DNA of 64,000 nt from Yersinia aleksiciae. GTDB taxonomy: Bacteria > Pseudomonadota > Gammaproteobacteria > Enterobacterales > Enterobacteriaceae. Below are positions 39,995 through 47,500 of the stretch, piece after piece. The stretch is from the NCBI RefSeq assembly GCF_001047675.1, contig NZ_CP011975.1, positions 3,450,073-3,514,072 on the forward strand, read 5' to 3'. The notes under the pieces are model-generated. The model had not been told where the DNA came from and made no database searches. It saw only the letters and a program-made list of their open reading frames with translations. Made by a program: the position numbers and the translations under genes. Every line of letters begins with the position of its first letter. Within the stretch, counting starts at the first letter, position 1.

Positions 39995-41200
39995 ATGATC
40001 AGAGTGGAGATGTTGAGCACTGGCGATGAAGTGCTGCATGGGCAGATTATTGATACCAACGCGGCTTGGCTGGCGGATTATTTGTTTAATCAGGGTTTGC
40101 CTATCAGTAGCAGGGAAACTGTCGGTGACTCACTCTCAGCACTTATTGAGGTGCTGACGGAGCGTAGCCAAGTTGCCGATGTGTTGATTGTGAATGGGGG
40201 GCTTGGGCCAACCAGTGATGATCTGAGTGCCTTGGCCGCTGCCCGTGCCGCCGGAACAGAGCTGATTGAGCATCCGGAATGGATTGCGCGCATGGAGGCT
40301 TTCTTTCATGAGCGTGGTCGGGTGATGTCAGCGACCAACCGCAAGCAGGCTCATATTCCGGCCAATGCCGAGATGCTGGATAACCCAGTCGGTACTGCCT
40401 GTGGTTTTGCGTTACAGCTGAATAAATGCCTGATGTTTTTCACCCCTGGCGTGCCGTCAGAATTTAAAGTGATGGTAGAACAGCAGATTATGCCGCGTTT
40501 ACGCCAACACTTTGATGTCGCCGAACCGCCATTGTGCTTACGAATGACCACCTTTGGCCGCTCTGAAAGTGATCTGGCGCTAGAGCTGGATCCGCTACCA
40601 CTGCCGGCAGGCGTGGTGCTGGGTTATCGTTCCTCTGCACCCATTATTGAGTTGAAGTTGACTGGGCCAGCTTCTGCACGTCCCGCGATGGAACAGGTGT
40701 GGCAGCAGGTCAGGGCGGTTGCAGGCGATAGCACGATATTTGAAGGCACTCAGGGCTTACCGGCATGGTTGGCCGAACAATTGACACAGCGCGGCTTGTT
40801 GCTGGCCGTCAGTGAGCAATTTACTGGCGGATTGATGCACTGGCAGTTGCAGAGCGCAGCTGTACCGCTGGTGGGTGGTGAACTGCTGCCGGCGCATTGT
40901 CAGGAGTCATTAGCCGAGGTAGCCAACCGCGCGCAATCATTATCAATGCTGTGTGGCGCTCAGTTGGTATTGGCAGTGAGTGCGATGCAAAATGATTGCC
41001 TGAGCGTGGCGCTGCATACCCCTGAGGGGACGTTCGCTCAAACAGTGCGTTATCAGGCCAGCCGCCATGGTTTGCGGATTCGTCAGGAAAGCAGTGCTAT
41101 GCTGGCGCTGGATATGTTGCGCCGTTGGTTAAGAGGCAGCCCTGTCTGTGGTCAACACGGCTGGCTAGAAGTCATTGACATTTTACCGTTAAAGAAATAA
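39995..41200 (+). CDS. CinA-like protein (YfaY type)
   Basis: This is a 401-residue protein of the CinA family. The N-terminal molybdopterin-binding-like domain shows VEMLSTGDEVLHGQIIDTNAAW and VNGGLGPTSDDLSALAAA, then a C-terminal CinA-type domain where NMN deamidase activity resides in some members. Here the C-terminal active-site motif (usually a serine-bearing AESCTGG-like sequence) reads AVSEQFTGGLM, so deamidase activity may be lost; E. coli YfaY is likewise considered divergent. The start at 39995 is taken because MIRVEMLSTGDE matches the family and GGAGAA lies just upstream; the frame extends to 39923 without support. Confidence 0.85.
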   Translation: MIRVEMLSTGDEVLHGQIIDTNAAWLADYLFNQGLPISSRETVGDSLSALIEVLTERSQVADVLIVNGGLGPTSDDLSALAAARAAGTELIEHPEWIARMEAFFHERGRVMSATNRKQAHIPANAEMLDNPVGTACGFALQLNKCLMFFTPGVPSEFKVMVEQQIMPRLRQHFDVAEPPLCLRMTTFGRSESDLALELDPLPLPAGVVLGYRSSAPIIELKLTGPASARPAMEQVWQQVRAVAGDSTIFEGTQGLPAWLAEQLTQRGLLLAVSEQFTGGLMHWQLQSAAVPLVGGELLPAHCQESLAEVANRAQSLSMLCGAQLVLAVSAMQNDCLSVALHTPEGTFAQTVRYQASRHGLRIRQESSAMLALDMLRRWLRGSPVCGQHGWLEVIDILPLKK

Positions 41201-41214
41201 CCCTACCTTAATAT

Positions 41215-41246
41215 AAAGGCGTCGAATTTAAATCACGCCTTTTATC
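41215..41246 (+). terminator. Terminator after the CinA-like gene
   Basis: AAAGGCGT (41215-41222) pairs with ACGCCTTT (41235-41242), followed by a short T/A run. It is an intrinsic terminator and separates the core gene from the paralogue array. Confidence 0.75.
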
Positions 41247-41406
41247 TTGAAATGTATTCACATATTAAATAAATCCAATTCATTATTTATCGACTGTACT
41301 TTTTTGTTTTCACGCTAGCTGAAATTGCATATTAATAACTTAGCGGTCTTGCCTTGCCTTGATTTTATTTCCACGATACATTTTTATTTTAAGTCAGGGT
41401 GTGATT

Positions 41407-42174
41407 ATGCTGATTATATTATTTGGGTGGTATTTCTGTTTTAAATATTTATTTGATTCATTGGTATTAATTATTGTTTTATTTTTATTATTATTACAGT
41501 CTGTTTTTGCTGATAATCGGCCGGGTTTTGTCTGCGGCAAGTTTAATGGTCATGTCATGGAAGTGCCTAATAGCTATATTATTTACTGGGCAGAATATGA
41601 AGGGGCCAGTGCCTGGGACCCTGATTTTATTAATAATAAAAAAGGTTGCGATGCTAATTTTGTGGTGTTGCCGATGATAACCCGTTGGCCGGATATGCAG
41701 CCCGGAGATCAGGAGAAGTGGTATGTACAGGGACTAAGGTATGAGGGGTTAGCCATAAGTGTTGAGCCATTAAGGCGACCCGATATGGATATTACCTATA
41801 TGCGTGATTTTTATCTTACCCCCCGAAAAGATAAAACATTTGATCCGATTATTTATATTGATGAATTAGGACTGTTTTTTGTAAAAATGACCAGAAAAAT
41901 ACCTCGTTTCCCGCCGGTAGAAAAAAATGATCCTTATCGGTTTGATGAGAAGATTAATGGTTATTATTGGCAAGAAACTGATGGTGGAGTCCCCGTGGTT
42001 TTTGATTGTATGTGGCTCCCATTGGAGAAAAGATATTATATCTGTGATGCCATTTTTGTTATGTCGGAAATAGGTTCACTGGTTGAAGTCACTTTTACCA
42101 TCGAAAAACTACCACAATGGAAAATGATTGTCAGTAACACCCAGCAGTTTCTTTTATCGCATATTAAACGTTAA
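41407..42174 (+). CDS. Tandem paralogue 1: exported four-cysteine protein of unknown function
   Basis: I do not recognise this family with certainty. The ATG at 41407 follows AGGG with seven-base spacing and gives 255 residues. A long hydrophobic N-terminus (residues 1-35) differs from the other three copies and ends at a probable cleavage site after VFA. The mature part begins DNRPGFVCGKFNGHVMEVP. Four cysteines are shared by all copies: FVCGKF, KKGCDANF, FDCMWLP and YICDAIF, consistent with two disulfides in the periplasm. The C-terminus SNTQQFLLSHIKR is the same in all four. The C-G-K-F...V-P opening vaguely recalls periplasmic T6SS immunity proteins of Tli4 type, at low confidence. The region is AT-rich. 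Confidence 0.82.
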   Translation: MLIILFGWYFCFKYLFDSLVLIIVLFLLLLQSVFADNRPGFVCGKFNGHVMEVPNSYIIYWAEYEGASAWDPDFINNKKGCDANFVVLPMITRWPDMQPGDQEKWYVQGLRYEGLAISVEPLRRPDMDITYMRDFYLTPRKDKTFDPIIYIDELGLFFVKMTRKIPRFPPVEKNDPYRFDEKINGYYWQETDGGVPVVFDCMWLPLEKRYYICDAIFVMSEIGSLVEVTFTIEKLPQWKMIVSNTQQFLLSHIKR

Positions 42175-42182
42175 GGAAGATA

Positions 42183-42968
42183 ATGATGTCTCCTGAGATG
42201 AATATACTCTCTTCATCAAAAAATAAAACTCTGTCGAGCTATTTAATAGTGTTGGCAATAGTGTTTTTTATGATGATGTCACCACTCAGTTCTGCTGATA
42301 ACCGGCCGGGTTTTGTCTGCGGCAAGTTTAATGGTCATGTCATGGAAGTGCCGGAAGAGTACATTATTTATTGGGCAGAGTATGAAGGGAAAAGCTCTTG
42401 GACACCGGGTTTTACCAAAAATAAAAAAGGCTGTGATGCTAATTTTATGTCTTTACCCATGATAACCAGTTGGCCGGATATGCAGCCAGGTAATCAGTCA
42501 AAATGGTATGTTCAGAAGATGCGTTTTGAAGGACTAAAAATAAGTGCTAAGCCATTAATGAGACCCGATGTCGATATTACCTATATGCGTGATTTTTATC
42601 TCGAAAAACGAAAAGATAAAGAAATAGACCCTGTAATTTACCTAGATGATTTAGAAATGTTTTTCGTCAAAGTCACTACGAAGTTAATGCGTTCTGAGCG
42701 CCCAGATAAAAATGATCCCTATTGGCCTTATTGGTTTGATGAGGATATTAATGGTTATTATTGGCCAGAAGTTAACGGACGGATCCCCGTCATATTTAGT
42801 TGCGAATGGCATCCATTGGAGAAAAGAGATTTTTATTGTATTGCTCTGTTTGTGATGTCGGAAATAGGTGCGCGTGTTGAGGTGAAATTTACACCCGAGA
42901 AGTTGCCTCAATGGAGAAAGATTGTCAGTAACACCCAGCAGTTTCTTTTATCGCATATTAAACGTTAA
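42183..42968 (+). CDS. Tandem paralogue 2: exported four-cysteine protein of unknown function
   Basis: This 261-residue member of the four-copy array has a hydrophobic signal (about residues 18-38, LSSYLIVLAIVFFMMMSPLS then SA) and a mature chain opening DNRPGFVCGKFNGHVMEVPE. By eye it differs from copy 3 at 20 of 261 positions, mostly in the central part, so the two are recent duplicates. The family pattern of four cysteines and WPDMQPG is kept. The upstream stop codon forms part of TAAGGAAG, the ribosome site, so translation is coupled to copy 1. Two adjacent ATGs (42183, 42186) could serve as start. Function unknown; an immunity or inhibitor role is inferred from context only. Confidence 0.82.
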   Translation: MMSPEMNILSSSKNKTLSSYLIVLAIVFFMMMSPLSSADNRPGFVCGKFNGHVMEVPEEYIIYWAEYEGKSSWTPGFTKNKKGCDANFMSLPMITSWPDMQPGNQSKWYVQKMRFEGLKISAKPLMRPDVDITYMRDFYLEKRKDKEIDPVIYLDDLEMFFVKVTTKLMRSERPDKNDPYWPYWFDEDINGYYWPEVNGRIPVIFSCEWHPLEKRDFYCIALFVMSEIGARVEVKFTPEKLPQWRKIVSNTQQFLLSHIKR

Positions 42969-42976
42969 GGAAGATA

Positions 42977-43762
42977 ATGATGTCTCCTGAGGTGAATATA
43001 CTCTCTTCATCAAAAAATAAAACTCTGTCGAGCTATTTAATAGTGTTGGCAATAGTGTTTTTCATGATGATGTCACCACTCAGTTCTGCTGAGAATCGGC
43101 CGGGTTTTGTCTGCGGCAAGTTTAATGGTCATGTCATAGAAGTGCCGGAAGAGTACATTATTTATTGGGCAGAGTATGAAGGGAAAAGCTCTTGGACACC
43201 GGGTTTTACCAAAAATAAGAAAGGCTGTGATGCTAATTTTGTATCTTTACCCATGATAACCAGTTGGCCAGAGATGAAGCCGGGTAATCAGTCAAAATGG
43301 TATGATCAAAAGTTGGAATTTGAAGGATTAGCCATCAGCCTCGAACCGTTAAGGCGACCCGATGTTGATATTACCTATAAGCGTGATTTTTATCTCGAAG
43401 AAAGAAAAGATAAAAAAATAGACCCTGTAATTTACCTCGATGATTTAGAAATGTTTTTCGTCAAAGTTACTACGAAGTTAATGCGTTCTGAACGTCCAGA
43501 TAAAAATGATCCCTATTGGCCTTATTGGTTTGATGAGGATATTAATGGTTATTATTGGCCAGAAGTTAACGGACGGATCCCCGTCATATTTAGTTGTGAA
43601 TGGCATCCATTAGAAAAAAGAGATTTTTATTGTATTGCTCTGTTTGTGATGCCGGAAATAGGCGCGCTTGTTGAAGTTATTTTCACACCTGAAAAATTGC
43701 CTCAATGGAAAAAGATTGTCAGTAATACCCAACAGTTTCTTTTATCGCATATTAAACGTTAA
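42977..43762 (+). CDS. Tandem paralogue 3: exported four-cysteine protein of unknown function
   Basis: This is the third copy, 261 residues, with the same signal segment and junction (TAAGGAAGATAATGATG) as copy 2. The mature part begins ENRPGFVCGKFNGHVIEVPE and keeps the four cysteines. Substitutions relative to copy 2 cluster between residues 85 and 140 (for example EMKPGNQSKWYDQKLEFEGL) and are often charge-changing, whereas the region NDPYWPYWFDEDINGYYWPE is identical. This uneven pattern suggests recombination or selection on an interaction surface. Function unknown. Confidence 0.82.
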   Translation: MMSPEVNILSSSKNKTLSSYLIVLAIVFFMMMSPLSSAENRPGFVCGKFNGHVIEVPEEYIIYWAEYEGKSSWTPGFTKNKKGCDANFVSLPMITSWPEMKPGNQSKWYDQKLEFEGLAISLEPLRRPDVDITYKRDFYLEERKDKKIDPVIYLDDLEMFFVKVTTKLMRSERPDKNDPYWPYWFDEDINGYYWPEVNGRIPVIFSCEWHPLEKRDFYCIALFVMPEIGALVEVIFTPEKLPQWKKIVSNTQQFLLSHIKR

Positions 43763-43770
43763 GGAAGATA

Positions 43771-44535
43771 ATGATGTCTCCTGAGGTGAATATACTATCT
43801 TCATCAAAAAATAAAACTCTGTTGAGCTATTTAATAGTGTTTTTCATGATGATGTCACCACTCAGTTCTGCTGAGAATCGGCCGGGTTTTGTCTGCGGCA
43901 AGTTTAATGGTCATGTCATGGAAGTGCCTAATAGCTATATTATTTACTGGGCAGAATATGAAGGAGCCAGTGCCTGGGACCCTGATTTTGTTAATAATAA
44001 AAAAGGTTGCGATGCTAATTTCGTTTCATTACCCATGATAACCCATTGGCCGGATATGCAACCGGGAGATAAGGAGGTTTGGTATAAACAGATGCTAGAG
44101 TTTGAAGGTTTAACCATCACTGTCGAACCCTTAAGGCGACCCGATATGGATATTACCTATAAGCGTGAGTTCTACCTTAAAAAACGGAAGGATAAGGCAT
44201 TTGATCCGGTTGTTTATATTGATAAATTAGGGCTTTTTTTTGTCAAGGTAACCAAAAAGCTAATTCGGCCTGAACCACAGGATAAAAATGATCCCTATTG
44301 GTTTGATGAGGATATTAATGGTTATTACTGGGCTGAGGTCGAGGGGCGAGTGCCGGTGGTATTTGATTGTGTCTGGCTCCCGTTGGAGAAAAGATATTAT
44401 ATGTGTGATGCCATTTTTGTGATGCCAGAAATAGGCGCGTTGGTTGAAGTTACTTTTACACCTGAAAAACTACCGCAATGGAAAATGATTGTCAGTAACA
44501 CCCAACAGTTTCTTTTATCGCATATTAAACGCTAA
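43771..44535 (+). CDS. Tandem paralogue 4: exported four-cysteine protein, mosaic copy
   Basis: This fourth copy has 254 residues. Its first 30 residues match copies 2 and 3 except for a short deletion in the signal (LLSYLIVFFMMMSPLSSA). Its mature part matches copy 1 in two stretches: VPNSYIIYWAEYEGASAWDP and VVFDCVWLPLEKRYYMCDAI. It is therefore a mosaic of the two subtypes. All four cysteines and the common C-terminus are kept. Its stop is again within TAAGGAAG, here the ribosome site of the giant protease-like gene 11 bases on, so the array and the giant gene look like a single operon. Confidence 0.82.
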   Translation: MMSPEVNILSSSKNKTLLSYLIVFFMMMSPLSSAENRPGFVCGKFNGHVMEVPNSYIIYWAEYEGASAWDPDFVNNKKGCDANFVSLPMITHWPDMQPGDKEVWYKQMLEFEGLTITVEPLRRPDMDITYKREFYLKKRKDKAFDPVVYIDKLGLFFVKVTKKLIRPEPQDKNDPYWFDEDINGYYWAEVEGRVPVVFDCVWLPLEKRYYMCDAIFVMPEIGALVEVTFTPEKLPQWKMIVSNTQQFLLSHIKR

Positions 44536-44546
44536 GGAAGATAATT

Positions 44547-47500
44547 ATGCTAGAGAAAAAAAGTAATCTTGGTAAATTGCAGCTTAATACTGCTGATTTG
44601 AAATGTGCCAGAGAAATATTGGAATCTCACAAAGAAAGTAAGAACCCTGGCCCGATGTATGATTTTTTAATCACGAAGGGTGATCGTTATGCAATATTGG
44701 CTAATGGCGTAGTTAATGGGAACTCTATCGCCGGCGAAATAGCGATTAGCTACTTAAAGAGCGTTGCTGGCGGCCATAATCAGCCGATAACGGAAGTGCA
44801 GCTTATTAATATTCGCTATGATATGGCACTTGGCTATCTTGATATGCTGCAAAGCAGGTTAGACAGTCGTACAGGTACTATTTACGGTGATATCAACCAT
44901 AAGCAGGCAGAAAAATTCCACTATATAGTGCTTAATAAATATGGGTTACCCCCAGAGGCCTGGACACTGAATCCGGTTTTAAAGGTGATGCCAGAAAATT
45001 TTCGGGAAGGATATTGGCAGGACACATTGAATGCAGCAGGGAAGCCAGCTAAAGAGATATGGCTCTCTTATTACACCACCAAGTACATGTTTGACAAATT
45101 ATCGACTTCGGAAGCGGTAGATCAGCCAGAGATTCGTATCTGGCTGAAGACCGTTTCGGACATCGATAACCTTGGCGCAGTCGCAAGCGCCTTAGGTAAC
45201 CAGCTCTTTACCTCTGATGAAGCCCCCCCAGTTTCAACCCAGCAGTGCAATATCGACATCAGCATTACTCCATCGCCACTTGCGACACAGCGTATTACCG
45301 ATGAAGATCAAGCACGACGTGATGTGGCTAATGGTTATTTGGTGAATAAGCCCACCCACAGTTTATCTTTTACCGACGGCACACTGGATAAAACCGATTT
45401 TGCCTCGGTACAGATGGGGAGCATGGCCTCGGGGGGAATTCGCCCCGGCGAAATTCAGTTAGATCCCAATACACAGCCCAGCCGCTATTTATCTGAATAC
45501 TATCTTGAACGCCCCTATTATCTATTGCCGGAGACGGGCTTATTTGATGCGGCCACGCTAAATGGGCTGTCAGCACAAACCACCATGAATACCTATGTTG
45601 ATCCGCTATTGCTGGATCTATCGGGTCGCGGCGTGAAGATCAGTGGCCTGAGGGATGGCGTATTATTTGATAGCGATAATAGCGGTACCTTAAAACGTAC
45701 TGGCTGGGCAGGGCCAGATACCGGCATGCTGGTTATCGATAACGGCAGCGGGAAAATCGAAAATATCAGCCAGATGTATTCGGAATATTATGCGGGGGCC
45801 ACCGGTGTGGAGGGTCAGCCGGGAGAAAGGCGTTATCAGGATGGATTTGCCGCGTTGGCCAGTGAAGACAGTGATGGTAATGGTGTGATTGATAAAGGTG
45901 ATCCTGTCTGGCATAAGTTGCGTGTTTGGTATGACAGTTCAGGTAATGGCATCGTTGATCGGGGGGAACTGAGGACGCTACATCACTGGCGTATTTCGCA
46001 AATCAATGTTGATGCGAGTGCAATAGACAATGATATTCGCAATGGCAACAGAGTCATGGCTCGCAGTATTTTTATGATGAATGGCAAGCCCCGAGAGGTA
46101 CTGGCGGTGAATTTTATCAGTTCACCCGTGAGCAACACGATCACCAAACGTGACAATAATGGCGCATTTATCCGTTCTGTCATCGGAGATGTGACGACCA
46201 CTGCCTATGTTCAACTCAGTAATAAAAAAGCAAAGCTGTTTGCCGATGTGTTAGCGGTGAACAATATTTATGGTGGCAACAAGGATGACATCTTAACGGC
46301 CAGTGCGGCGGGCAGTTGGCTGGTGGGGCGCGGTGGCAGCAATACTTATAAGGGCAAGTCAGGCAATGATGTGTTTGTTATCAGTGCCAGTGATGATCCC
46401 AACAATATTCAAGGGAACGGCGGAACAGATACTGTCCTGATCACGGGTGATAAGGCCGTTGCACTGAATATGGCGCACAGTGGCATCACCATTGCTCAGG
46501 GGGGAGACGGCGATGACATCATTCTTAGTGGTGGCGATAGTGGCGTGTTTATTAAGGGCGGTAAGGGTAATAGCACACTGGTCGGTGGGGGTGGCAATGA
46601 CGTGTTGAGTGGTGGTGGCGGCAAGAACCGCATTGTCGGCGGCAGTGGCAAAGCGGTGATTTACGCCGGATCACAAGGCGATATCATTTATGCTTCCGAG
46701 CAAGGCAGCATTATCCACGCCGGAGGGGGTACCGATCGCATTTATGGCAATAAGAGCGATGATGTGATTGTGGCGGGTAAAGGAGATGCGCTGATTGATG
46801 GCGGGGGAGGTATTAATGTGGTGGCGTTGCATGGCAGCTATGCGGATTACACCATGACTCGTACGAAAGGCGGTTATCAGGTGAAGGATAAGGTCGCGGA
46901 TCGTGATGGCACCCTGACCTTGAAGAATATTCAAAAACTGAATTTTGCCGATATCTCAGCGGTCGCGCTGGGCGAAAATAGGATTATCCCGCTCAATGAT
47001 ATTTTAATTTATGGTGATGGCTCACCCATTAGCCGCTTTCTGGATACAAATATTCCGGCACAAGCGGTGCTGGGGAATGATTTTCGCTTTAATAATGAGA
47101 CGAAACTGGTCATCGCCAACGTCAGTGACGCTATCGGCGGCACTGTTCAGCTTAAGGATGATGGTGATGTGCTATTCATGCCGGATAGCACATTCACAGG
47201 AGTGATGAGTTTTAAATATGAAGTAAAAAGTACCACAGGAGACCCCGCACTTTTCGTTATGAATTTACCCAGCGGAGAGTCAACAACGATGCGGGCCACC
47301 GTCGTCATGCGCAGCGCTGATATTCCTAACGATCCCCTACTTATCAAGCAAACTTATCTCAACGATATCAATGTGATCCCTGTTTGGCAGGATTATACCG
47401 GCAAAGGCGTACGCATTGGTCAGTTTGAGCCAGGCGGCCAATTCGCCACTGTCCCAGAGATTTTTGATATCCAGCACCCCGATTTAGTCGCGAACGTCGA

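Noticed and set aside
41359..41406. Upstream extension of paralogue 1
   Set aside because: The frame is open but would place 16 extra residues before the hydrophobic segment and lacks a ribosome site; the ATG at 41407 has one.
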